Source: an uncultured Bacilli bacterium (GTDB lineage: Bacteria; Bacillota_I; Bacilli_A; RF39; UBA660). Taken from it: a stretch of 20,204 nucleotides of DNA. Numbering within the stretch: position 1 is the stretch's first letter; the number at the start of each line of letters is the position of its first letter. Under the pieces are notes generated by a model that had not been told where the DNA came from, did no database searches, and was given only the letters and a program-made list of their open reading frames with translations. The translations under genes and the position numbers were made by a program. Below, in pieces: positions 9,107 through 16,116 of the stretch. The stretch is taken from assembly GCA_944359735.1 (NCBI GenBank), contig CALVTA010000010.1, positions 1-20,204 on the forward strand, read 5' to 3'.

Positions 9107-9148
9107 AAAAAAAAGCAACTTATTATAATATTTAATATAACAGTTACT
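9107..9148 (-). terminator. rho-independent terminator after the sigma gene
   Basis: On the minus strand AGTAACT and AGTTGCT (arms at 9148-9142 and 9120-9114) form a 7-bp stem including one G-T pair, extended inward by TTAT/ATAA, followed by eight T (9114-9107). It lies 14 bases past the sigma stop and separates that unit from the rlmN operon. Confidence 0.75.
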
Positions 9149-9161
9149 TTTTCTTTATTTT

Positions 9162-9806
9162 TTAGGCTACTTTAGTCTTTAACTTATCTAATATTTTATT
9201 TTCTTTTCTACTTACTTGAACCTGAGACATTCCTAAGAACTCAGCTGTTTCCTTTTGGGTCATATCTTGATAATATCTTGAATTTATCAATTCTCTTTCA
9301 CTTTCATCTAAGCTATTAATCGCTTCTTTTAAATCAAGAACACCAACATCATAACCTTTTTCAATTAAAGCTATCTTATTGTAAAGACTACTATCATCAT
9401 CTAGGTAATTATTATCTAAGCTATAAGCATTGGTAACAGCATTCATTACACTAATTATTTTTTCTTCACTTTCTCCTAAAACAAAAGATATTTCTAAAGT
9501 AGTAGGCTCTCTTCCTAAATTCTGAATTAAAGAGTTTCTAATTTCGTTTATTTCTTTACTTAATCTGTATGTATCTGCTGATACTTTAACCTGATAATCA
9601 TTATTTAAGGTTTTTAATACCTCTCCTTTAATATAAAGATAGGCATAATCTATAAAAGAACTTTCTTTCGTTGTATCATATTTTCTTAATGCTTTCATTA
9701 ACCCCATCATTCCAGCTTGATATAAATCATCATAGTCACTTCTAAAATTATATTTACTAGTAATACTCCTAACTAAACCTTCATACTCCAAAATTTCGTC
9801 TTTCAT
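9162..9806 (-). CDS. sigF: sporulation sigma factor, SigF/SigG type
   Basis: Sigma-70 family factor of the SigF/SigG/SigB group. Region 2 shows YDDLYQAGMMGLMKALRKYD and FIDYAYLYIKGE; VKVSADTY begins region 3, followed by LGREPTTLEI. Region 4.2 shows the helix-turn-helix TQKETAEFLGMSQVQVSRKE. SQVQVSR and LKEAI...RYYQDMTQ resemble B. subtilis SigF most. At 214 residues it lacks most of the N-terminal extension of the 255-residue B. subtilis SigF. The Spo0A-box promoter immediately upstream favours SigF (the first forespore factor) over SigG. It lies after spoVAE and an unknown gene, reversing the Bacillus order, and no spoIIAA or spoIIAB is adjacent. AAAGGAT precedes the ATG; a terminator follows. 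SigG remains the main alternative. Confidence 0.82.
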   Translation of the reverse strand: MKDEILEYEGLVRSITSKYNFRSDYDDLYQAGMMGLMKALRKYDTTKESSFIDYAYLYIKGEVLKTLNNDYQVKVSADTYRLSKEINEIRNSLIQNLGREPTTLEISFVLGESEEKIISVMNAVTNAYSLDNNYLDDDSSLYNKIALIEKGYDVGVLDLKEAINSLDESERELINSRYYQDMTQKETAEFLGMSQVQVSRKENKILDKLKTKVA

Positions 9807-9830
9807 TATATCTATCCTTTCTTTTGTGTA

Positions 9831-9870
9831 ATCATAAATTAAAAACCATCAAATAGCAATGAATTCGACA
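9831..9870 (-). promoter_or_regulatory. Spo0A box and SigA-type promoter of the sigma gene
   Basis: Reading the minus strand: TGTCGAA (9870-9864, perfect Spo0A box), four bases, TTGCTA (-35, 9859-9854), 17-base spacer, TATGAT (-10, 9836-9831). The predicted start site is near 9824, about 18 bases before the ATG at 9806. A box directly upstream of the -35 is the arrangement of promoters activated by Spo0A~P with SigA RNA polymerase, such as B. subtilis spoIIG and spoIIE. It gives the sigma gene its own promoter within the 85-base gap after the preceding gene. Confidence 0.7.
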
Positions 9871-9891
9871 GAACTAGAATATTATTTCAAT

Positions 9892-10992
9892 CTACAATTT
9901 TTTTAAAATTAATTTTTCAAACAAAATACTAAAAATTTCTCTTTTAACTGACTTTGTTTTTCCTTTTTTTACTTTACTTTTAGGTATCTTTTTACAATTA
10001 AAATTAATATTAATATTTATCTTAAAATCTTGATATTTAATTATTAAATTACTATTACTACAATTATTAGTATAAAAAAATTGTAATTTTTTTAAAGGAA
10101 TTGTGCTATTTTTAATTACTTTATTTAAATCTAAATATGTAGAAAGGTTAATATTATCATAAATTTCTATTTTTTCTTTACGATATAAATAATATTTAGC
10201 AAATGTTTCTATCACTTTATAATTAGATAATACTTTCGTAGAGGTTATAGTTTCATCTTTGTAATATTTAAAGTATTTTTTTCGGTAACGATATAGTGTT
10301 TCTTCTTTTATAATATTAATATAGAATTTATTATTAAGAGAAGATGTTTTCTTAACCTCATTACTATAAATAAGTTTAGAAAGAGAATTTATTATCTTTA
10401 TGTTTAATTTATTAAATCCTTTAGTAGTTACTCTTATTTTATTTTTTATAAAATCAGCATGTTCAATATCAAAACTCCCCTTTGAATCATCTTGATATAG
10501 AAAACAGATAATTTCCATATACAAGTATTCTGGACTATATTTTTTTGAAAGTTTAATCCTGTATTCTTTCTTTAAAGTTGTAGTTTCATAGACAATATCG
10601 TCTTTATATTTTAAGGTTATTCTTTTTATTAGAAGATTATTTATATTTTTGATATATAGAGTATCTATTTTCTTTAAATCTTGATAGTAATAAATAGTTT
10701 TTATATCTTCATCAAGAATTGGGTCATTAATTTTTTTCTTTTTATAGTTGCTATATTCTCCATATTTTATCTCATTACTCTTTATAGTATATTCTCCTTC
10801 AGCCTTCTCTAAAAATTTGAAATCCTTATTTATTTTTTCTTGTTTATAATAAGTAACTTTCTCTATTTTTTCTAAAGAGTTAGTTTGATAAAATGGATCT
10901 ATTTCTCCTACTTTTAAATATGGAGTTATAATAGTTTTAGCATTAACTTCTGAAGATAAAAAAAATAATAGTAACGAAAGGATAAATTTCAT
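9892..10992 (-). CDS. unknown secreted protein between spoVAE and the sigma gene
   Basis: I do not recognise this 366-residue protein. It has a clear signal peptide (MKFILSLLLFFLSSEVNA, with a good signal peptidase site after VNA) and no later membrane helix. The mature part is very rich in Lys, Tyr, Ile and Asn, likely mostly beta strands with tyrosine-rich stretches (RYRKKYFKYYKDET). Four Cys are visible in the mature chain (EIICFLYQ, NNCSNSN, FNCKKIP); the C-terminal 40 residues are highly basic (KSKVKKGKTKSVKREIF). GAGGTG precedes the ATG at 10992, only 32 bases after spoVAE, so it is probably co-transcribed with spoVAC-AD-AE. The place occupied by spoVAEa/AF in Bacillus is taken by this gene. 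Export from the forespore would put it in the intermembrane space where cortex forms; that is inference. Confidence 0.8.
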   Translation of the reverse strand: MKFILSLLLFFLSSEVNAKTIITPYLKVGEIDPFYQTNSLEKIEKVTYYKQEKINKDFKFLEKAEGEYTIKSNEIKYGEYSNYKKKKINDPILDEDIKTIYYYQDLKKIDTLYIKNINNLLIKRITLKYKDDIVYETTTLKKEYRIKLSKKYSPEYLYMEIICFLYQDDSKGSFDIEHADFIKNKIRVTTKGFNKLNIKIINSLSKLIYSNEVKKTSSLNNKFYINIIKEETLYRYRKKYFKYYKDETITSTKVLSNYKVIETFAKYYLYRKEKIEIYDNINLSTYLDLNKVIKNSTIPLKKLQFFYTNNCSNSNLIIKYQDFKINININFNCKKIPKSKVKKGKTKSVKREIFSILFEKLILKKL

Positions 10993-11024
10993 TATATCAC
11001 CTCTACTATTATTATTTGTAAAAA

Positions 11025-11375
11025 TTAATCTCTTGCTTTAAAAATTAAAGTAAAAATAAAAGTGAAGATAATGGCAGCTGTAATACCTGCTGCAGTTAAA
11101 TCAAACATTCCAATAAGTAAACCTACAATCCCATTAGATTCTGCCGCTAATAAGGCCCCATGAATTAGAGAATGACCAAAACTTGTTATAGGAAGTAATG
11201 CACCTCCACCCACTCTTGCAATAAAGTAATCATATATTCCAAAAGCATCTAAAGCTGAACCTATACAGACAAAAATAGCGGTTATATGACCTGGAGTTAG
11301 TTTTGTATTATCAAGGATTAATTCTGCTATTAAACATATTAAACCACAGAAAAGAAAAGAATTAATAAAATACAT
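11025..11375 (-). CDS. spoVAE: stage V sporulation protein SpoVAE (SpoVAEb type)
   Basis: Small integral membrane protein of the SpoVA channel that moves calcium-dipicolinate into the forespore and out during germination. It has 116 residues, the family's normal size. Visible: four hydrophobic segments, KLTPGHITAIFVCIGSALDAFGIYD, and the family signature LPITSFGHSLIHGALLAAE followed by GLLIGMFDLTAAGITAAI. Its ATG follows the spoVAD stop with no gap (TAAATG), so the two are coupled. The ribosome binding site (GGAGG) lies inside the end of spoVAD. SpoVAC and SpoVAE share a fold, and their PITGFAHS/PITSFGHS motifs match each other. Confidence 0.95.
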   Translation of the reverse strand: MYFINSFLFCGLICLIAELILDNTKLTPGHITAIFVCIGSALDAFGIYDYFIARVGGGALLPITSFGHSLIHGALLAAESNGIVGLLIGMFDLTAAGITAAIIFTFIFTLIFKARD

Positions 11376-12368
11376 TTAAATCGCCTCCAAACATATTAAG
11401 TTTGCAATAGAAAGAATGTTTTCTTTTTGATATAGCATAATAGGAGAAAATAAGGCTCCTGTTGCAATTAGTAAAACTTTTTTATATTTATTTTCTATAA
11501 GCTCTTTAAAGATGGTACTGTAACTAACTAAAGCAGAGCATACGGGACCACTACCTCCTGCCATTACTTCTTTTTGTTCTTTTAAATCATATAACATTAC
11601 ACCACAATCATTATAGTTTTTAGATAGGTCTATATTATAATTGTCTTTCATTAAATCTTTTAGTATTTCTTTTCCATATTTACCTAAATCTCCTGTTAAA
11701 ATTAAATCATAATCACTTGCTTTTGTATTAGTTTCATTTAAATATTTATAAAGAGTATCAGCTGCAGCTCCTGCCATGGCTGCTCCCATATTAAAAGGAT
11801 TTTTTTGATTATAGTCGCATACTGTACCTATGAGACCATTAACAACTTTAATTTTTCCTGGTTTATTAGAAAGAAGAGCACTTGCTCCACCTGTAGCAGT
11901 AAAAGTCGCTGTAGCGGGTTTAGGCGATCCATATTCAGTAGGATTACGAAACTGCTTTTCACTTGACATATTGTGAGATGAGCAAGAAACTATAGCATTA
12001 TTAACTTTACCACTATCAATAAAAGTAGAACCTATTAATAGACCTTCTATATTAGTAGCACAAGCTGTATAAATACCAAGGAAAGGACTTTTTAATTTTA
12101 AAGATCCATAACATGACGAAGCTATTTGATTAAGTAAATCTCCTGCTATTATTAAATCTATATCTTTAGATAAGAGTTTAGTTTTTTTTAGCAATATTTT
12201 TATACTATCTTCAAGCAACCTAATCTCAGCCTTCTCAAATGATTTCTCTTTGCAATATAAATCAGTATAGAATTTATCAAAATTCTTATGTAATGGTCCT
12301 TTCGCTTCATATGGACCACACACAGTGCTGACATTTTCTAGATATACATTTCTAAATTCTAATATCAT
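11376..12368 (-). CDS. spoVAD: stage V sporulation protein SpoVAD
   Basis: Thiolase-fold protein of the SpoVA complex that binds dipicolinic acid on the inner spore membrane. Recognised by CGPYEAKGPLHKNFDKFY, EKSFEKAEIRLLED, LIIAGDLLNQI, GIYTACATNIEG and the glycine-rich stretches ATATFTATGGASALL and MAGGSGPVCSA. Length from the chosen start is 330 residues, normal for SpoVAD. An in-frame start 15 bases upstream (12383) exists, but the ATG at 12368 overlaps the spoVAC stop as ATGA and has GGGAGG seven bases upstream, so I prefer it. It lies between spoVAC and spoVAE as in Bacillus and Clostridium. Confidence 0.96.
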   Translation of the reverse strand: MILEFRNVYLENVSTVCGPYEAKGPLHKNFDKFYTDLYCKEKSFEKAEIRLLEDSIKILLKKTKLLSKDIDLIIAGDLLNQIASSCYGSLKLKSPFLGIYTACATNIEGLLIGSTFIDSGKVNNAIVSCSSHNMSSEKQFRNPTEYGSPKPATATFTATGGASALLSNKPGKIKVVNGLIGTVCDYNQKNPFNMGAAMAGAAADTLYKYLNETNTKASDYDLILTGDLGKYGKEILKDLMKDNYNIDLSKNYNDCGVMLYDLKEQKEVMAGGSGPVCSALVSYSTIFKELIENKYKKVLLIATGALFSPIMLYQKENILSIANLICLEAI

Positions 12369-12808
12369 GCTAAGACCTCCCATAAATATCTAATAAGAGC
12401 AAAAAACCAGGCAGAGACTACACCATAAAAAATAACTGAGCCTGCAAGTTTAAAAACATTACTACCAATTCCATAAATAGGTCCCTCATTTTTGTAATCT
12501 AAAGCAGCACTTGTCATAGAGTGGGCAAATCCTGTTATAGGAATCAAAAGTCCTGCTTTAGCTTTAGCTACTAACTTATCAAAAAAACCTAAAGCAGTGA
12601 AAAGAGAAGCTAAAAAGATAAATGTTATAATCATATAAGTAGAAGCATCATTTCTAGAAACATTAAAAATCATAATATAGACCCTAATCAATGTTTCTCC
12701 TAGTAATCCCAAAGATCCACCTACTAGAAAAGCAGTTAAAGCATACTTAAATTTGTTTTCCTTTGGAGTATGCTTATTAACTAAAGCTTCATATTTTTTA
12801 TTAGTCAT
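12365..12808 (-). CDS. spoVAC: stage V sporulation protein SpoVAC
   Basis: Integral membrane protein of the SpoVA dipicolinate channel; in B. subtilis SpoVAC is reported to act as a mechanosensitive channel during germination. It has 147 residues from the ATG at 12808, which has AGGTGAT just before it; a GTG nine bases upstream (12817) overlaps that ribosome binding site and is less likely. Visible: LVGGSLGLLGE in the first hydrophobic segment, ALGFFDKLVAKAKAGLLIPITGFAHSM (core signature, read in two parts) and GIGSNVFKLAGSVIFYGV. It opens the spoVAC-AD-AE unit and overlaps spoVAD by four bases. No spoVAA, spoVAB or spoVAF is nearby: this is the minimal core found in clostridia. Confidence 0.95.
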   Translation of the reverse strand: MTNKKYEALVNKHTPKENKFKYALTAFLVGGSLGLLGETLIRVYIMIFNVSRNDASTYMIITFIFLASLFTALGFFDKLVAKAKAGLLIPITGFAHSMTSAALDYKNEGPIYGIGSNVFKLAGSVIFYGVVSAWFFALIRYLWEVLA

Positions 12809-12824
12809 TTTGATCACCTAATAA

Positions 12825-12853
12825 TATCATTACCTAAAAGTAAATATTTATAC
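12825..12853 (-). promoter_or_regulatory. candidate SigF/SigG-like promoter before spoVAC
   Basis: On the minus strand GTATA (12853-12849), 14 bases, GGTAATGATA (12834-12825). This resembles the SigF pattern GYWTA-N15-GGnRAnAMTw with one base off in the -10 and one base short in the spacer. The implied start site would be only about 10 bases before the ATG, with the ribosome binding site at the 5' end, which weakens it. Confidence 0.3.
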
Positions 12854-12892
12854 AAAAAAAGAATAGAAGTTAAAATAAGCTCCTATTCTTTT
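12854..12892 (-). terminator. rho-independent terminator after the DUF6273-like gene
   Basis: On the minus strand AAAAGAATAGGAG (12892-12880) pairs with CTTCTATTCTTTT (12869-12857) across a 10-base loop, followed by a run of T to 12854. It ends transcription of the gene at 12905-14080 and makes spoVAC the start of a separate unit. Confidence 0.82.
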
Positions 12893-12904
12893 GAAATTTA
12901 AAAA

Positions 12905-14080
12905 TTATTTTAAAACAAATGGATTAGATTCAGTTCCTGTTCCTGATTTGATCATAACATTATTATTAAGCATAATTGTCGGTCTTATTTTTTTATAACC
13001 TGAGGTAGTATTTATATCAATATAGCCACTGCTTTTAACTACATAAGCCTCATAGTTATTTAAGGCATTTCCAGTTAGTAACCACCAATCTACATCTCTT
13101 ACTCTTAAATAATTATAATTTTGACAACTTCTATCTGTTGTCATCTTACAATTAGTATCTAAAGATGCATTCATATAATCACTTACTGTTAAAAGTCCAA
13201 TCATCTGATTTTCTAAAATATTTGTACATTCAACTGTATTATTATTTAATGTTTCACTTGGATTCCTTTTACCTATACATAGATTAAAGCTAGATAATTT
13301 TTCTTTATCATTGTTACTTAATATTTTTAAATCTTTTTTACCATTATAAAGATTATTTAAATATTCATATATTCTACTAATCTGATAATCATTAAAACCA
13401 CTATTATATTTTTTAGTAGGATTATATCTATCATCATAATGTGAAGATAATGGTGAACTTATCTCATTTAATATTAATAATAATTTGTTATCAGATGTCA
13501 CTTTAACAATTCTATATACTTGATTATCTAAACTAACATAATTATTAACATTATCACCACGATAAACTTTTTCCCCATTCATATCATATAAGCCACTACC
13601 AGTTGTTACTATTCCTTGTTCTAAAACAGCCTTATATAATTCTTTAGTAGTATAATTCTTACCACAATCTAAATAAGGTGTATATATTATATTATCATTT
13701 ACTTTACTTACTTCTACTCTACCACTGCAACTTTCATTTTTTCTTAAACTGCTTAATGGTTTCATAAGTTTAGCCTCTGCTAATGTACTAGCTTTTACCG
13801 TTATGGTCTCTCCTTCTTCTTGAGGTAAAAGGCCACTTTGAACCTTATAGTATTCAATGGCAGCTTCTTTTAATTCTTTCTCTATCTCTTCATAACTTTT
13901 AGTTCCAGTACCTACCATAGACATCATTAAAATGATAACTAAGAATAAAACTAAAAAACCAACTACAATTAACATTATTCTCATTAATTTCTTTTTTATT
14001 TCTTTATTATCTTTAACTGTTTTAAAATTTGAAGTAGGATTTGTATTATTTATTATTTCTTTACCTTTATTTTCATTCAT
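12905..14080 (-). CDS. membrane-anchored protein with DUF6273-like C-terminal domain
   Basis: Function unknown, about 391 residues. A Lys-rich cytosolic start is followed by one membrane helix (about 34-56, LMRIMLIVVGFLVLFLVIIL) and then an outer region. The segment SYEEIEKELKEAAIEYYK after the helix resembles the long helix of pseudopilins. The C-terminal half looks like a DUF6273 module: NNYVSLDNQVYRIVKV, WWLLTGNALNN, AYVVKSSGYID, KKIRPTIMLN and a terminal GTGTESNPFVL. Several Cys in the outer part could form disulfides. The ATG at 14080 lies nine bases after GAGGAG; another ATG at 14089 abuts that site and is less likely. It has its own strong promoter and terminator, so it is a single-gene unit. 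Such proteins are frequent in gut Bacillota as surface proteins of unknown role. Confidence 0.75.
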   Translation of the reverse strand: MNENKGKEIINNTNPTSNFKTVKDNKEIKKKLMRIMLIVVGFLVLFLVIILMMSMVGTGTKSYEEIEKELKEAAIEYYKVQSGLLPQEEGETITVKASTLAEAKLMKPLSSLRKNESCSGRVEVSKVNDNIIYTPYLDCGKNYTTKELYKAVLEQGIVTTGSGLYDMNGEKVYRGDNVNNYVSLDNQVYRIVKVTSDNKLLLILNEISSPLSSHYDDRYNPTKKYNSGFNDYQISRIYEYLNNLYNGKKDLKILSNNDKEKLSSFNLCIGKRNPSETLNNNTVECTNILENQMIGLLTVSDYMNASLDTNCKMTTDRSCQNYNYLRVRDVDWWLLTGNALNNYEAYVVKSSGYIDINTTSGYKKIRPTIMLNNNVMIKSGTGTESNPFVLK

Positions 14081-14108
14081 AACAAGCATCTCCTCTTAAA
14101 TTAAGTAA

Positions 14109-14137
14109 ATTGTAACATTAAATGAAAAATATTTCAA
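14109..14137 (-). promoter_or_regulatory. SigA-type promoter of the DUF6273-like gene
   Basis: On the minus strand TTGAAA (14137-14132), 17-base spacer, TACAAT (14114-14109); each hexamer is one base from consensus. The start site would be near 14102, ahead of GAGGAG and the ATG at 14080. The -35 lies immediately past the yqeK stop codon. Confidence 0.75.
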
Positions 14138-14138
14138 T

Positions 14139-14699
14139 TTATTTAATTAAAGATCCTAAAGTATCATAGGCTAGAGTATTAACTTTCTTATTCTTTTTTA
14201 CTATTTGTTTTATCTGATTACATAAACAGATAACAATAGCTTTATCTATATCTTGATATGCTAAAAGTCTTTCTTCTTCTATTCCTGGATAGTCTTTACC
14301 CGTCTCAATTTTATCAGCTAAATAAATAATCTTTGCTAATAAATCCATTTCAGTATATCCTGTAGAATGATATTTTATAGCTCTTATCATATCCTCACTA
14401 AATCCATATTTTTCTTTAACAATAATAGCAGCGATGTAACCATGAATAATATTTCTATTTTCTTTTTTTAGTAGGTTTTCAGATAAATTATTTTTCTTAA
14501 TAATTTCTTTATTTTTATCATCATTAAATTCTTTCGCTAAATCATGGGTTAAAGCACAAAGTTTACATTTTAAAATATCTGCATGATAATGTCTAGCTAA
14601 AGACTCCGCTTCTTTCATAACATTAATACTATGTTGATATCTATATTCTGATAAATTCTCTTTTAAGTCTTTTTCAATTTTTAAGATACTACTCTCCAT
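14139..14699 (-). CDS. yqeK: YqeK family HD-domain hydrolase (diadenosine tetraphosphatase)
   Basis: HD-superfamily metal-dependent hydrolase; YqeK proteins in Firmicutes split Ap4A symmetrically into two ADP. It has 186 residues, the normal length. Metal-site and family motifs: RYQHSINV (H23), LTHDLAKE (H52, D53), IIHGYIAA (H86), IKYHSTG (H111), IIYLADKIE (D129) and GKDYPGIEEER. In most Bacillota yqeK follows nadD; here it follows a histidine kinase gene by 17 bases and is likely read from the same transcript. The ATG at 14699 is preceded by TTAGGTGTTGTT. A promoter for the next gene begins just past its stop. Confidence 0.93.
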   Translation of the reverse strand: MESSILKIEKDLKENLSEYRYQHSINVMKEAESLARHYHADILKCKLCALTHDLAKEFNDDKNKEIIKKNNLSENLLKKENRNIIHGYIAAIIVKEKYGFSEDMIRAIKYHSTGYTEMDLLAKIIYLADKIETGKDYPGIEEERLLAYQDIDKAIVICLCNQIKQIVKKNKKVNTLAYDTLGSLIK

Positions 14700-14716
14700 A
14701 ACAACACCTAATGTTA

Positions 14717-15973
14717 TTATGTCATATTTATAGGTTTAGGTAAAGTAACAATTACTCTAGTTCCTTCACTTTTTACTGAATTATACACAATTGTTCCACC
14801 ATGTTGTTCTACAATTTCTTTAGAAAGACTTATTCCCAAACCACTACCTTTCTTTTTAGTAGTGAAGAACATTTCACTAACTTTATTTAAAACATCTTTA
14901 TCCATCCCTACACCATTATCTTCTATAATTATTTTCATATTTTTTTCATCACTTTCTATTTTAACTTTTACCATCATTTTTTCTTTATTTTCATCTTTAG
15001 CTTCAATAGCATTTTTTAAAAGATTTATAAATACTTGCTTTAGTCTATTATAATCTGCTTCTATATAAATATCATCATCTGGAATATCAAAAATTGAAAT
15101 TATACCATTTTTTTTGAATAAAGCTTCTAAATATTCTTGTAATTCATCTAATAACATAGTAACATCCATCTCTTCTTTTTCTATTTTAATTTTAGTATAA
15201 TCTAAGAAGTCATCCATTAGAATAAGAGTTCTTGTTATCTCATCTTTAACTATGGGTATATATTTTTTTACTTTTTTCTTATCATTTACATCTAACATAT
15301 CTAAATAACCTTTACAAACAGCTATTGGATTTTTAATTTCATGTGTTACTTTGAAAAGTGAACTTCGTAATTCTTTTTCCTTTTCAATCTTTTCTAAATC
15401 ACATCTTAACTCAACTATTTTTTCTCCTTTAGCAAAAATAGAGATAATTAGATTAGTTACAAAATATAGAGTTATAATAATTGTAAATAGATATATTAAA
15501 TTAGAAGCAAAAGTCTCAGTCGGATTAATAAACCAAAAGACCGCTAAAGATAACATAAAGCTTTTTATAATAATAAAGTTATTAACAACATTAATTGGCG
15601 TTAATCTCTTTTTAGAAAATAGAGAGTATACTATTAAATAACAACTGTACTCTAGTGCTAAAAAGAATGGATTAATATTTAAGATGATACTTTGATAAGT
15701 TATAAGAATTAAAGATATGAAGATTGCTAGTGGTATTTTTCTTTTGTAATAACAAATTAATAGTGGTATATCAAATAAAATTATAGGATATCCACGGTAG
15801 TAACTAGTATCAAATCTTAAAACAAAATATAAAGAGCTTATAATTGCTATTTCAAATCCTAAGTCTTTTTCATCAAGTGATAAATTTTTTTTATAAATTG
15901 TATATAGTAAATATACTGATAAGGGACATAATAAAAAAATAATACTTTTTATAATAACTTCAATATACGACAT
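14717..15973 (-). CDS. membrane sensor histidine kinase, KinB-like
   Basis: Two-component sensor kinase of 418 residues. The N-terminal half (about 1-180) is five to six hydrophobic helices with almost no outer loops, like the 5TM-type sensor of B. subtilis KinB, a sporulation kinase feeding the Spo0F-Spo0B-Spo0A relay. A HisKA domain follows with FKVTHEIKNPIA (phospho-acceptor H211), then a HATPase domain: N box QVFINLLKNAIEAK (N321), G1 EDNGVGMD, F box MFFTTKKKGSG and G2 GSGLGISLSKEIVEQHGG. All catalytic motifs are intact. No response regulator gene is adjacent, as expected for an orphan sporulation kinase. AAGGA precedes the ATG at 15973, and a perfect Spo0A box lies 50 bases upstream. Kinase identity is sure; the sporulation role is inferred from topology, orphan status and context. 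Confidence 0.88.
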   Translation of the reverse strand: MSYIEVIIKSIIFLLCPLSVYLLYTIYKKNLSLDEKDLGFEIAIISSLYFVLRFDTSYYRGYPIILFDIPLLICYYKRKIPLAIFISLILITYQSIILNINPFFLALEYSCYLIVYSLFSKKRLTPINVVNNFIIIKSFMLSLAVFWFINPTETFASNLIYLFTIIITLYFVTNLIISIFAKGEKIVELRCDLEKIEKEKELRSSLFKVTHEIKNPIAVCKGYLDMLDVNDKKKVKKYIPIVKDEITRTLILMDDFLDYTKIKIEKEEMDVTMLLDELQEYLEALFKKNGIISIFDIPDDDIYIEADYNRLKQVFINLLKNAIEAKDENKEKMMVKVKIESDEKNMKIIIEDNGVGMDKDVLNKVSEMFFTTKKKGSGLGISLSKEIVEQHGGTIVYNSVKSEGTRVIVTLPKPINMT

Positions 15974-16022
15974 ATTTTTCCTTCTTTCTAAAACAAGTAT
16001 ATGTTAATATCTTGTAGAAATT

Positions 16023-16029
16023 TGTCGAA
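16023..16029 (+). promoter_or_regulatory. perfect Spo0A box upstream of the kinase gene
   Basis: TTTGTCGAAT contains TGTCGAA, the Spo0A core. It lies 50 bases upstream of the kinase ATG but points the other way. A possible -10 for the kinase, TATACT on the minus strand (16001-15996), would place the box at its -35 region, which suits repression more than activation; no good -35 is seen. Confidence 0.45.
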
Positions 16030-16068
16030 TTATGAAAAAGTAATAAAAAATAGAGTTTTGTTATGAAT

Positions 16069-16103
16069 TGACCCTCATTTCTATGTCCAAGAAATGAGGG
16101 TCA
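16069..16103. other. strong 14-bp stem-loop without a T tract
   Basis: TGACCCTCATTTCT (16069-16082), 7-base loop, AGAAATGAGGGTCA (16090-16103): a perfect 14-bp stem, unusually GC-containing for this region. It lies 14 bases past the stop of the EIIB-like gene and upstream of the kinase promoter region. Neither strand continues into a T run, so it is not a classic intrinsic terminator. It may stabilise the 3' end or be a protein site. Confidence 0.7.
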
Positions 16104-16116
16104 TATCATTATTACT

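Noticed and set aside
14862..15641. Two plus-strand open frames opposite the histidine kinase
   Set aside because: The kinase motifs on the minus strand account for this DNA; the frames are Ser/Phe/Ile-rich antisense products.
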